10,062 nt of DNA from Erysipelotrichaceae bacterium (GCA_900754715.1 CAAEDX010000193.1:1-10062); one strand, 5' to 3'. Positions 1 to 6,790 are shown, numbered from the stretch's first letter. Notes: generated by a model from the sequence alone, not told the origin. Made by a program: numbers and translations.

Positions 1-104
1 ACGATCTCTGCTTCTTTGCCGTAACGCTTTACGGCGGCATCCGCCAGTGCCAGCGCCGGGTAGATATGACCGCCGGTACCGCCGGTCACAAGCATCATTC
101 TCAT
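1..104 (-). CDS. murG: MurG, N-terminal fragment (UDP-GlcNAc:lipid I GlcNAc transferase)
   Basis: MurG transfers N-acetylglucosamine from UDP-GlcNAc to lipid I, making lipid II at the inner face of the membrane. Only the first 34 codons are in the window; the gene runs off the left edge. The N-terminus reads MRMMLVTGGTGGHIYPALAL, which carries the glycine-rich GGTGGHxxPALALA loop that opens MurG proteins. The ATG at 104 is chosen because a GAGGAG ribosome binding site lies 8 bases upstream (113-118). A second ATG two codons in is less well spaced. ftsW lies just upstream on the same strand, an arrangement typical of division and wall clusters. A separate promoter lies between the two genes. 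The family call is strong despite the short length. Confidence 0.93.
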   Translation of the reverse strand, partial: MRMMLVTGGTGGHIYPALALADAAVKRYGKEAEI

Positions 105-194
105 CTTATACACTCCTCATACCAGTCTATTCTGTCTGCGGATGAAAAGCTCTTTTTTCCATCTGTTTTGTCGTTCGTTCAGGTTCGCATTCGT

Positions 195-223
195 ATTATA
201 ACACAGAAGTGTCTGCTTGTAAG
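195..223 (-). promoter_or_regulatory. Sigma-A type promoter for murG
   Basis: On the minus strand a CTTACA -35 box (218-223, 4 of 6 matches to TTGACA) is separated by 17 bases from a perfect TATAAT -10 box (195-200). The -10 box has an extended TGT immediately before it. Transcription would start near 188, giving murG a leader of about 85 bases. This implies murG can be transcribed independently of ftsW. Confidence 0.7.
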
Positions 224-241
224 ATGAAAATACATGAAATA

Positions 242-262
242 ATGCACCCGGCAAGGGTGCAT
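242..262 (-). terminator. Hairpin at the ftsW stop codon, weak terminator
   Basis: A perfect 8-bp stem (ATGCACCC at 242-249 pairing with GGGTGCAT at 255-262) with a 5-base loop overlaps the last base of the ftsW stop codon. On the minus strand it is followed by a T-rich but interrupted tail rather than a clean U-tract. It may partly terminate ftsW transcripts or protect their 3' end. The murG promoter follows directly. Confidence 0.5.
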
Positions 263-1341
263 CACTGGTTTGCCACGGCAATGAGCAGGCCCATGGCGCT
301 CATCATCACGACCAAGGAACTGCCGCCATAAGAGATGAAGGGCAAAGTGATCCCGGTCACCGGGAACAGACCGACCACCACGCCAAGATTGATCATCACC
401 TGAATGGCAAACAAGGCGGTAAGCCCGACCGCCATGTAGCTGAGAAACGGATCTTTCTGCGCACGGGCGATGCGCACGCCTTGATGGATGACGGAGAGAA
501 ACAGCCCGATGAGCAGCACGCAGCCGATGAAGCCAAATTCTTCCGCAAACACCGCAAAGATGAAATCAGTCTGCGGTTCCGGGAGATAGAAATGCTTCTG
601 CATGGACCGATCGAAGCCGCTGCCGAGGATACCGCCTGGTGCGATGGCAAAGAGCGACTGAATGATCTGAAAGCCGCTGCCAAGGGGATCCTGCCATGGG
701 TCAAGAAAAGAAGTGATGCGCGCCATCCGATATGGCGCGGAAATGATGAGAGCGCCCAGCGCGCTGAGCGCGGCAAACGCCAGCCGCACGAAATAACTGA
801 TCGGCGCGTCAGCTGCCAGGATGATGACCACGACCGCGCAGGCCATGACGATGCCGCTGCCGAAATCCGGCTGCATCAGGATCAGGCCAAAGCCCAGGGC
901 GATGAGCGCAAAAGGCACCAGCAAATCACGGCGAAAGCTCTTGACGCGCTGCCGGCGCGCGAGATGATCCGACACATACAGGATGATCGCGATCTTGAAA
1001 AATTCGCTGGGCTGAATGAGAAAGCTGCCGATGCCGAACCAGCTGCGGCTGCCGTTGCGCATGACCCCCAGGCCCGGAATGAGCACCAGCACCAGCGTCA
1101 GCGTGCTCAGCCAGAACAGCAGCCGGGCATGTTTGCGCAACAGCCAGATCGGCAGATGCGCGCAGATCCACATGCATCCAAAGCCAAGCAAGGCAAATAT
1201 GGCCTGGCGCCAGGCATAATAAAACGGATCATCAAATTTATATTCGGCCCATACTCGTGAGCTGCTGGCCACCATGATGATGCCGATCATCACCAGAAGC
1301 AGGATCTCCAGCGTCAGGACACGGCATTTGCGTGAGAACAT
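262..1341 (-). CDS. ftsW: SEDS-family peptidoglycan glycosyltransferase, FtsW/SpoVE type
   Basis: SEDS proteins are polytopic membrane enzymes that polymerise lipid II into glycan strands, working with a class B penicillin-binding protein at the septum (FtsW) or in the spore cortex (SpoVE). The 359-residue product is almost entirely hydrophobic segments, fitting the usual 10 membrane spans. Family signatures are visible: NGSRSWFGIG followed by QPSEFFKI (about 96-116), LPEPQTDF (253-260), whose Asp259 matches the catalytic aspartate, and the C-terminal GITLPFISYGGSS (330-342). The ATG at 1341 has an AAGGTGA ribosome binding site at 1346-1352. Adjacency to murG favours FtsW or SpoVE over RodA, but sequence alone does not separate those two. 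There is only about 35 bases between the preceding terminator and the start codon, so the promoter is unclear. Confidence 0.9.
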   Translation of the reverse strand: MFSRKCRVLTLEILLLVMIGIIMVASSSRVWAEYKFDDPFYYAWRQAIFALLGFGCMWICAHLPIWLLRKHARLLFWLSTLTLVLVLIPGLGVMRNGSRSWFGIGSFLIQPSEFFKIAIILYVSDHLARRQRVKSFRRDLLVPFALIALGFGLILMQPDFGSGIVMACAVVVIILAADAPISYFVRLAFAALSALGALIISAPYRMARITSFLDPWQDPLGSGFQIIQSLFAIAPGGILGSGFDRSMQKHFYLPEPQTDFIFAVFAEEFGFIGCVLLIGLFLSVIHQGVRIARAQKDPFLSYMAVGLTALFAIQVMINLGVVVGLFPVTGITLPFISYGGSSLVVMMSAMGLLIAVANQ

Positions 1342-1345
1342 GTGA

Positions 1346-1364
1346 TCACCTTCGCTTCAGTATA
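1346..1364 (-). promoter_or_regulatory. ftsW ribosome binding site with a doubtful -10 box
   Basis: The Shine-Dalgarno AAGGTGA is at 1346-1352. A TATACT hexamer (1359-1364) lies just upstream, but transcription from it would start almost at the ribosome binding site, and no good -35 sits 16-18 bases further up. A perfect TTGACA overlaps the end of the preceding terminator's U-tract but has no -10 box at usable spacing. The binding site is firm; the promoter reading is weak. Confidence 0.35.
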
Positions 1365-1376
1365 TGAACGCCTGTC

Positions 1377-1407
1377 AAAAAAAACGCCTGACTTTCATCA
1401 GACGTTT
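1377..1407 (-). terminator. Rho-independent terminator after srtB
   Basis: The minus strand forms an 11-base-pair class hairpin: AAACGTCTGA (1398-1407) pairs with TCAGGCGTTT (1382-1391), with one G-U pair and a 6-base loop. It is followed by an uninterrupted run of eight T (1377-1384). It begins 4 bases after the sortase stop codon and ends about 35 bases before the ftsW start. Confidence 0.9.
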
Positions 1408-1411
1408 CATC

Positions 1412-2236
1412 TTACTGCTCGTAACGGATCACGCCGTCAAAGTTCTGCAGCCGCGCGTGCAAGAGGATCCGGTATTCTGAACCTACGCCATAATCAAGAT
1501 CGCATGTCGAAAGCATCACGACCCGGTCATTCTCGCTGATCTCCCCCACATCATGCGTATACATCGCTTCCGCCATCATCTGATCGAGATAATCGGTCCA
1601 ATAGTGGTTAGGCGCGAAGCCGATCTGATAGAGGAACGAATCCGACTTGGTCTTCGTCAGCGCCATGATCTCACAGCGATAATTCTGTGAAGGCGTGAGG
1701 ATATAGATGTAACGATGAGATTCGAAGAAGCTCTGATCTTCAAACAAAGCGAGCTGGGTGAACATGGCATTGCTCTGCGTCACGCTGTGCCCGTAGACGA
1801 TCGTGTTCAGATCGGTAAAATCCGCAGAAGCCGCCGCATCCAGGAAGATCGATCCGATCGTATTCGTATTGTTCATGGAAGAATGATCAAGATAATAATC
1901 ATTATCGCTGCCTTGTACGATCGGATAATTGATCACAGTATCCGGAATATAGATCCACCCCACGATATCGGGATTGGTGCTTTGCAGCGCGTTCCAGTCC
2001 GGGGAAAGCACGACGCTGACCGGCTCCTGGTCTTCCTCTTCTCCATCGATCTCCTGCTGCTCTTCTTCATTCGGCTCGCGCAGGACGAGGCTCTCCCATT
2101 CCTTCTGGGTCTCATTATCCTGATGATCCTGGATCAGCAGCGGGATCAGGTTACACGCGGCATAGACCATCACGCCGAGAAAAAACAGGATGGCGATATT
2201 ATACAGCCATTTACGAATGTTCTTCTTTTTCTTCAT
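1412..2236 (-). CDS. srtB: Class B sortase
   Basis: Sortases are membrane-anchored transpeptidases that cleave a C-terminal sorting signal and attach the protein to the cell wall or to pilin partners. The 274-residue product has a lysine-rich N-terminus, one membrane segment (about 10-35), a strongly acidic linker (about 53-72), then the catalytic domain. Active-site residues are visible: His150 in YGHS, Cys245 in LSTCDLDYG, and an Arg256 eleven residues later in YRILLHAR. That spacing and the WIYIPDTVINYPIVQ strand fit class B. The ATG at 2236 is chosen because GAGGTG lies 6 bases upstream; an in-frame ATG at 2266 lies before the ribosome binding site and overlaps the terminator tail. The usual YGHN is YGHS here, a minor change. 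No sorting-signal substrate is encoded in the window, so its target is unknown. Confidence 0.92.
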   Translation of the reverse strand: MKKKKNIRKWLYNIAILFFLGVMVYAACNLIPLLIQDHQDNETQKEWESLVLREPNEEEQQEIDGEEEDQEPVSVVLSPDWNALQSTNPDIVGWIYIPDTVINYPIVQGSDNDYYLDHSSMNNTNTIGSIFLDAAASADFTDLNTIVYGHSVTQSNAMFTQLALFEDQSFFESHRYIYILTPSQNYRCEIMALTKTKSDSFLYQIGFAPNHYWTDYLDQMMAEAMYTHDVGEISENDRVVMLSTCDLDYGVGSEYRILLHARLQNFDGVIRYEQ

Positions 2237-2242
2237 ATCAAA

Positions 2243-2260
2243 CACCTCGTTACACTTATA
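2243..2260 (-). promoter_or_regulatory. srtB ribosome binding site with a possible extended -10 box
   Basis: The Shine-Dalgarno GAGGTG (2243-2248) is clear. A TATAAG hexamer at 2255-2260 with TGG before it could be an extended -10 box, but the predicted start falls at the ribosome binding site, and the -35 region lies inside the nagB terminator stem. Expression by read-through from nagB is an equal possibility. Confidence 0.35.
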
Positions 2261-2263
2261 CCA

Positions 2264-2310
2264 CAAAAAAAGTCATTATTCCACACATGGGCGTGTAAAA
2301 TAATGACTTT
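2264..2310 (-). terminator. Strong terminator after nagB
   Basis: A perfect 12-bp stem (AAAGTCATTATT at 2299-2310 with AATAATGACTTT at 2269-2280) is topped by a second helix (ACAC pairing with GTGT) and followed by seven T (2265-2271) on the minus strand. It starts 4 bases after the nagB stop codon. The srtB start lies about 30 bases beyond it. Confidence 0.92.
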
Positions 2311-2314
2311 CCGA

Positions 2315-3037
2315 TCAGCGGGTCAGCTTGCTTGCGGCAGCCTCATCCACGATGACGACAACGTCCTTGTGGTTCTGCAGCACAGAAGCCGGGCATTCCG
2401 GCGTAGGCTCGCCTTCCACCATCGCCTTGATGGCATCCGCTTTGTTCTCACCGGTAGCGACCAGCAGGATCTTCTTTGCCTTCATGATCGTGGCGATGCC
2501 CATCGTGATCGCATGAGTCGGCACCTTGTTGATGTCGCCTTCGAAGAAGCGCGCGTTGTCCTGACGCGTCTTTTCCGTCAGCGTAACGATATGCGTCTCT
2601 TCCGTGAACGGCGTGCCCGGCTCATTGAAGCCGATATGGCCGTTTGCGCCGATGCCCAGGACCTGAATGTCCACGCTGTAATCTTCCATGGCCTTTTCAT
2701 ATGCTTCACAGTCAGCCTTGGTGCTGCCATAAGGCACATGCACGTTCTCTTCCTTGACATCGATGCCCTTGAACAGGTTTTCATGCATGAATGTCCAGTA
2801 AGACTGTTCGTGATTGCGGTCGATGCCGACATACTCGTCCAGGTTGAACGTCACGACATCCGCATAGCTCGTCCCATTTTCCTCATGATCCTTGATCATG
2901 TTCTTGTACAGTCCGATCGGGCTGCTGCCGGTAGCCAGTCCCAGCACTGGTGCTTTCTTGGAAGTCACGACTTCCTTCATCACCTCAAACGCTTTTTCAC
3001 TGACTGCGTCATAGTCTTTTACAACAATTACTTCCAT
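2315..3037 (-). CDS. nagB: Glucosamine-6-phosphate deaminase
   Basis: NagB converts glucosamine-6-phosphate to fructose-6-phosphate and ammonia in the cytoplasm. It feeds amino sugars into glycolysis and opposes GlmS-driven wall-precursor synthesis. The product is 240 residues, the usual length of Gram-positive NagB, which lacks the long C-terminal part of the E. coli enzyme. Visible motifs: phosphate-binding LGLATGSSPIGLY (about 32-44), NLDEYVG with the general-base Asp67, and GIGANGHIGFNEPGTPF with His134 and Glu139 of the active site. The ATG at 3037 has an excellent AGGAGGAG (3043-3050) 5 bases upstream. An in-frame ATG at 3070 lies inside the -10 box and is rejected. The gene has its own promoter and strong terminator, so it can be a single-gene unit, although the epimerase gene lies 86 bases upstream with no evident terminator between. 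Confidence 0.97.
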   Translation of the reverse strand: MEVIVVKDYDAVSEKAFEVMKEVVTSKKAPVLGLATGSSPIGLYKNMIKDHEENGTSYADVVTFNLDEYVGIDRNHEQSYWTFMHENLFKGIDVKEENVHVPYGSTKADCEAYEKAMEDYSVDIQVLGIGANGHIGFNEPGTPFTEETHIVTLTEKTRQDNARFFEGDINKVPTHAITMGIATIMKAKKILLVATGENKADAIKAMVEGEPTPECPASVLQNHKDVVVIVDEAAASKLTR

Positions 3038-3068
3038 GTGATCTCCTCCTATTGTTGATTCTTTTATC

Positions 3069-3074
3069 ATTATA
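3069..3074 (-). promoter_or_regulatory. Extended -10 promoter for nagB
   Basis: A perfect TATAAT (minus strand) is preceded by TGC, an extended -10 element. No good -35 is seen at 17 bases; a TTGAAA further upstream spaces better with an alternative TATAAA. Transcription would start near 3062, giving a leader of about 25 bases. I checked for a CcpA cre site and for a NagR-type operator here and saw neither. Confidence 0.6.
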
Positions 3075-3123
3075 GCACAGCTTTATAGGTACAGAAACGC
3101 TTTTTCAAAATATTAAGATGCGA

Positions 3124-3987
3124 TCAGAATACCTCGATCGCGTATGCGGTGGTAAAGGTCTTGCCAGGCGAGAGGATCTGCGTTCCTTCCCGGTGATAGA
3201 AATCCTCTTTTACCGCGGAAAAGTCACTGTGTCCATACCAGGGCTCAAGACAGATGAACGGCGCGTTCGTCGCCGCGGTCCATACCGCGAACAGCGGATA
3301 GCCGCCGATCTCCACTTTCACCCCATGTCCCTGTTTGCCCTGCAGCGTAACCGAGGTGCTCTTCATGCCTCGATAGATCAGCGTGGAGTACTTTTCAAAC
3401 AGCGCATAATCGCAAGGGATCTCCTGAAGCGAGACGCTGACGTTTTCATAAGGGGTCTTGCCGCTGAGGTCCATGACGAGCTGAGTCATTTCCTCCGGAA
3501 CAGCAAAGCGCACAACGTAGTCCTCGAAGCGTTCGCCTTCGCACAGCGGACAGCGAAAGCCCGGATGCAGCCCGAAGCTGAAGGGCATCTCGCGCTCTCC
3601 GGTATTCGTGATGAAATAGGTCACTGTCAGCCGGCCGCCATCCAGGCGGTAGTGGATCTCATAATGAAAGGAAAATGGATACTTCGCCAGTGTCTGCTCA
3701 TCGCTGTCGAGCGCCATCACCACTTCATCCGCTTCACCGTCGATCTCATGCAGCTGCGCATAGCGGATCAGCCCGTGGTTCTTCATCGCGTATTTCTTGC
3801 CATCGATCTCATAGTCTTTCGTAAAGGTGCTGCCGACGATCGGGAAAAGCGTAGGATTGCTGCCGCCCCAGTATGGCGTATCGCCCTGATACATGTACTG
3901 GATGCCGGTCTGCTTGTCAGTAAAGCTTTCAATCTCCCCGCCCTTGGTCGTGAATGTCACCAGATATCGTTCATTTTCAAGTTTCAT
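3124..3987 (-). CDS. Aldose 1-epimerase family protein (LacX/GalM-like)
   Basis: Members of this family are beta-sandwich proteins that interconvert the alpha and beta anomers of aldoses; the LacX-like branch has poorly defined substrates, some possibly phosphorylated sugars. The product has 287 residues, shorter than classical GalM (about 340) and typical of the LacX branch. Residues fitting the catalytic set are His71 (KNHGLIR), His141 (GLHPGF) and Glu248 (CLEPWYG). The start at 3987 has AGAGGG about 9 bases upstream; another ATG just ahead is out of frame. No clear terminator follows its stop codon, so transcripts may continue into nagB, 86 bases downstream. That arrangement hints at sugar or amino-sugar use, but the substrate cannot be read from the sequence. 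Confidence 0.88.
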   Translation of the reverse strand: MKLENERYLVTFTTKGGEIESFTDKQTGIQYMYQGDTPYWGGSNPTLFPIVGSTFTKDYEIDGKKYAMKNHGLIRYAQLHEIDGEADEVVMALDSDEQTLAKYPFSFHYEIHYRLDGGRLTVTYFITNTGEREMPFSFGLHPGFRCPLCEGERFEDYVVRFAVPEEMTQLVMDLSGKTPYENVSVSLQEIPCDYALFEKYSTLIYRGMKSTSVTLQGKQGHGVKVEIGGYPLFAVWTAATNAPFICLEPWYGHSDFSAVKEDFYHREGTQILSPGKTFTTAYAIEVF

Positions 3988-4011
3988 GAATCATACCCTC
4001 TTTCTTTCTTC

Positions 4012-4017
4012 ATTATA
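4012..4017 (-). promoter_or_regulatory. Probable -10 box for the epimerase gene
   Basis: A perfect TATAAT on the minus strand lies 25 bases before the epimerase start codon and about 25 bases after the terminator of the transporter gene. The -35 region at 16-18 bases is poor, so strength is uncertain. Confidence 0.5.
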
Positions 4018-4041
4018 CATCATCCGCGCCAAAACGCCATG

Positions 4042-4068
4042 AAAAAAAGACAGGCGCAGTACCTGTCT
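4042..4068 (-). terminator. Rho-independent terminator after the MFS gene
   Basis: AGACAGG (4062-4068) pairs perfectly with CCTGTCT (4048-4054) around a 7-base loop and is followed by seven T (4042-4048). The AGACAG upstream arm is duplicated just before the hairpin, so an alternative pairing exists. It separates the transporter from the epimerase gene. Confidence 0.85.
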
Positions 4069-4077
4069 GAAGCTGTC

Positions 4078-5355
4078 TCACGATTTTTCCGGATCTTTGA
4101 CAAAAATCAGCAGCAGACCACCGATGAGCATCATCGGGATGAGGCCAAGGATGCCTAAATTCGTCTGACCTGTGATCATGATGATGATCGAGATGGCCAT
4201 CGGTCCCAGGATCGATGAAAACTTGGAAAACACCGAAAAGAAACCAAAAAACTCGTTGCTGTCCTCTTTGTCTGGAATCAGCCGGGCAAAATAAGAACGG
4301 GATGTAGCCTGGATGCCACCCTGGAACAGTCCGACCAAGATGGCAACGGCCCAGATGAAGTTCACATTGTAAGGAATCAGGGCGCCGCAGGTGATCACGC
4401 CAATATAGCCGACGATGCCGGCATAGATCATCACCTTGGAGCCGAAGCGTTTGACCAGCCTGCCATAGCAGATGGCGCTGGGGAAAGCGAACAGGTTGAT
4501 GAAGATGACCACGACCAGGCTCAGCACATCGCTGATGCCCATTTCCGTAGCTAACGAGACTGCCATCTTGATGACCGTATTGACACAATCGATATAGAAG
4601 AAATAAGAAAGACAGAAAAGAAAGATATTGCGGTTGCGGCGGATGTCCTTGAAGGTGCGCCACAGTCTGCCAAATGATTCACGCACCACATGCTCCACCG
4701 GCTCATGATATTTTTTCTGTCTGACATTTTTCAGCATCGGCCTGGAGTAGATGAGCCACCAGAGCACGGCCATCGCCATCGTCAGCCCGCACCCCCAGCG
4801 GTAAGTCAGCGTAAAGGGGCCGATCTGCACATCGCCCAAAAGCGTCACCAGCGCAAATGGGATGACGAAGATCAGAAACGGCAGAGTGGAGCCGACATAG
4901 CCCCAGGCATAACCGGCGGCCGAGACCTTGTCCACCCGTTCATCGTCTTCGCACACATCCACGATGAACGCGTCATAAAAGATGATCGTGCCGTTGTAGC
5001 CGACCATCGCGATCACGAAGATGATCAGTGCCATGCGATAATCGATGAAGGGCAGCGCCAGCGCAAAACCGGCGATGATGCCGATATACAAGAAGAAACG
5101 GAAAAGCTGCATCTTCCTTCCTTTATAATCGGCCACCGTTCCCAGGATCGGCGACATCAGCGCCAGCAGCAGCCCGTAGACCGTATTGGCCCAGCCGACA
5201 TAGACACTGGAATCCCCCGGCGTGATCTGTGCGATCAGCAGCGGAAAGATGACGGTACAGGTGGTGAGCACCTGCGCGGAATTGCCGATATCATAGAGGA
5301 TCCAGCTCATCTCCTCTTTCGTATATCCCATTTTTGTCAATATCTTTGTAAACAT
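4078..5355 (-). CDS. MFS transporter, UMF1 (Atg22-like) family
   Basis: This is a 425-residue integral membrane protein with about 12 hydrophobic segments, matching the major facilitator fold. The N-terminal WILYDIGNSA (about 18-27), the loop GTVADYKGRKMQLFR, the central FLLSYFFYID-like segment and the later RLIPDKEDSNEFFGFF are characteristic of the UMF1 family, whose bacterial substrates are largely unknown. The start at 5355 is preferred over the in-frame ATG two codons earlier (5361). A GAGGA ribosome binding site ends right at the upstream ATG but sits about 6 bases before the inner one. Its own terminator follows. The sugar-metabolism genes downstream could suggest a sugar-related cargo, but they lie behind that terminator, so this is only a hint. 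Confidence 0.88.
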   Translation of the reverse strand: MFTKILTKMGYTKEEMSWILYDIGNSAQVLTTCTVIFPLLIAQITPGDSSVYVGWANTVYGLLLALMSPILGTVADYKGRKMQLFRFFLYIGIIAGFALALPFIDYRMALIIFVIAMVGYNGTIIFYDAFIVDVCEDDERVDKVSAAGYAWGYVGSTLPFLIFVIPFALVTLLGDVQIGPFTLTYRWGCGLTMAMAVLWWLIYSRPMLKNVRQKKYHEPVEHVVRESFGRLWRTFKDIRRNRNIFLFCLSYFFYIDCVNTVIKMAVSLATEMGISDVLSLVVVIFINLFAFPSAICYGRLVKRFGSKVMIYAGIVGYIGVITCGALIPYNVNFIWAVAILVGLFQGGIQATSRSYFARLIPDKEDSNEFFGFFSVFSKFSSILGPMAISIIIMITGQTNLGILGLIPMMLIGGLLLIFVKDPEKS

Positions 5356-5384
5356 GCGCATTCCTCACTTCACAAAACGTTATT

Positions 5385-5390
5385 ATTATA
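5385..5390 (-). promoter_or_regulatory. Probable -10 box for the MFS gene
   Basis: A perfect TATAAT on the minus strand lies 30 bases before the chosen start. No good -35 box is found at 16-18 bases. A perfect TTGACA occurs at 5423-5428 but is 32 bases away, too far to pair with it. Confidence 0.45.
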
Positions 5391-5441
5391 GAACAAAAAA
5401 GCGCAAACGAATATCAGATTTATGTCAAATTTCACACAAAT

Positions 5442-5479
5442 ATGCGATTCAGGATAAAAAACAACATGTTTTTTCGCAT
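5442..5479. repeat. Compound inverted repeat in the divergent MFS/femX control region
   Basis: Two nested pairs are present. The inner one is AAAAAAC (5456-5462) with GTTTTTT (5468-5474) around ACATG-like centre bases. The outer one is ATGCG (5442-5446) with CGCAT (5475-5479). The two helices are offset by a one-sided 9-base bulge. It lies upstream of the femX promoter and about 50 bases from the MFS -10 box, so a DNA-level role such as an operator is more likely than an RNA one. Confidence 0.45.
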
Positions 5480-5484
5480 CATTC

Positions 5485-5513
5485 ACCTGAAAAACACAAT
5501 TTCCTGCTATAAT
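5485..5513 (+). promoter_or_regulatory. Extended -10 promoter for the femX-like gene
   Basis: TATAAT at 5508-5513 is preceded by TGC, an extended -10 element. The -35 region (CCTGAA, 16-base spacing) is weak. The start would be near 5520. The gene's AGGAG ribosome binding site is at 5534-5538, 10 bases before the ATG, with a second AAGG directly next to the start codon. Confidence 0.6.
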
Positions 5514-5548
5514 GCTTCACATTGATGTAGAACAGGAGATGCATAAGG

Positions 5549-6745
5549 ATGTATCAATTCACCGATTCCATCGATCCCCGCGAACATGATGCCTTTGTCA
5601 GCGCTCACCCGCTCTGCAATCTGCTGCAGTCTTCCGCTTGGGCAGAGGTGAAATCTAACTGGGATCATCAGATCGTCGGCATGCGGGAAGGAACCGCGCT
5701 CATCGCCTCGGCCCTCGTCCTGATCCGCAGGCTGCCGCTGGGACTGTGCATGATGTATGTGCCCCGCGGCCCGATCATGGATTACACTGACCGGCAAATG
5801 ACGCAGCGCTTCTTTGACGCACTGAAACGATGGGCAAAAAAACAGCGCTGCATCTTCATCAAGATGGATCCCGGCATCTTGCTGCGCAGCTATCCTTTCG
5901 GCAGCGAGACACCTGATGCTGATCCTGCCGCGCTGCGCTGCATCGACAACATCAAAGCAGCCGGCGCGGTGCACCATGGATTTCCGCTGCTGATCAAAGA
6001 CAGCGTGCAGCCGCGCTTCGCGATGGGCGTGGCAGCCTGCGATGATCTCGACAAGCATCTGCCGCAGGCAACGACCCGCTCCCGCAATGTCGCCCTGCGC
6101 AAGAATGTAAAGGTCTATGAAGCGACAAAAGAAGAGCTGCATCAGTTTGCGGAAGTCATGCACAGCACTGAAAACCGCAAGCACATCCATTTGCGCGATG
6201 AGGAATATTTCCGCAAGCTCATGAATGCCTATGGAAAACATGCGCATCTCTTCCTGGCTCGCATCGACGCGCCTGCTTACCTTAAAGGGCTGCAGATGCA
6301 GGCAGCGGATATCCAAGAGCAGCTCGCTGATCCGCAGCTGGGGCGCAAAGCCACCCGCAAGCTGAATCAGCAGCTGGATCAGCTCACAAAAGAAATGACC
6401 TCTGTCATGCCGCTGGCAGAAAAGTATCCGCAGGAATGCGTCGCGGCCGGCGGCCTCATGGTGGGCTTCGGCACGACGATGGAGATGCTGTATGCCGGCA
6501 TGAATGAAGATTTCCACACTTTCCGTCCGCAATATCTGATCTACTGCACCCAGTTCGCGTTTGCTTTCCAGCATGGCTATCAATACGTATCGATGGGCGG
6601 TGTGGAAGGGACGCTTGATGATGGCCTCTCTATCTATAAAGCCAACTTTAACCCGATCGTGCAAGAGCTCGTCGGCGAATTTGACCTTCCCATCCGTCCG
6701 CTGATCCACCGCATCGGCATGTGGCTGTTGAAAAAACACGGATGA
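5549..6745 (+). CDS. FemX/MurM-family aminoacyl transferase (peptidoglycan bridge)
   Basis: FemABX/MurMN proteins take an amino acid from an aminoacyl-tRNA and add it to the lysine side chain of lipid II, building the peptidoglycan cross-bridge at the cytoplasmic membrane face. The 398-residue product is of usual length. The N-terminal NLLQSSAWAEVKSNW (24-38), the VPRGPIMD strand (71-78), a charged helical arm likely to form an antiparallel coiled coil (about 242-292), and the C-terminal stretch from GGLMVGFG (301-308) through SMGGVEGT (348-355) to DGLSIYKANFNP (358-369) fit the two-GNAT-domain layout. The amino acid used cannot be predicted. It stands alone, divergent from the transporter. 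No terminator is visible behind it, so transcripts could run into the tRNA-Leu gene 55 bases downstream. Confidence 0.92.
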   Translation: MYQFTDSIDPREHDAFVSAHPLCNLLQSSAWAEVKSNWDHQIVGMREGTALIASALVLIRRLPLGLCMMYVPRGPIMDYTDRQMTQRFFDALKRWAKKQRCIFIKMDPGILLRSYPFGSETPDADPAALRCIDNIKAAGAVHHGFPLLIKDSVQPRFAMGVAACDDLDKHLPQATTRSRNVALRKNVKVYEATKEELHQFAEVMHSTENRKHIHLRDEEYFRKLMNAYGKHAHLFLARIDAPAYLKGLQMQAADIQEQLADPQLGRKATRKLNQQLDQLTKEMTSVMPLAEKYPQECVAAGGLMVGFGTTMEMLYAGMNEDFHTFRPQYLIYCTQFAFAFQHGYQYVSMGGVEGTLDDGLSIYKANFNPIVQELVGEFDLPIRPLIHRIGMWLLKKHG

Positions 6746-6762
6746 TGCGGATCTGATTTTGC

Positions 6763-6790
6763 TTGCCATCGCATGAAAGTATGCTATAAT
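6763..6790 (+). promoter_or_regulatory. Strong promoter for tRNA-Leu
   Basis: TTGCCA (6763-6768, five of six matches) and a perfect TATAAT (6785-6790) are separated by 16 bases, with TGC directly before the -10 box. The start would be within a few bases of the mature tRNA 5' end at 6801. Confidence 0.8.

Noticed and set aside
1715..3058. A 447-codon plus-strand open frame across srtB and nagB
   Set aside because: It runs antisense through two clearly recognisable genes and across a strong terminator, has low-complexity His/Asp/Arg-rich composition, and resembles no known family. It is a shadow of the real coding strands.
3085..3120. A CcpA cre-like site near the nagB promoter
   Set aside because: Aligned on its CG centre, the sequence fails several of the fixed positions of the cre consensus.
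3118..4158. A 346-codon plus-strand open frame opposite the epimerase gene
   Set aside because: The opposite strand encodes an aldose epimerase with its catalytic residues in place, and this frame also crosses a terminator. No ribosome binding site is seen.
5385..5428. Perfect TTGACA and perfect TATAAT as one promoter for the MFS gene
   Set aside because: They are 32 bases apart, about twice the usable spacing.
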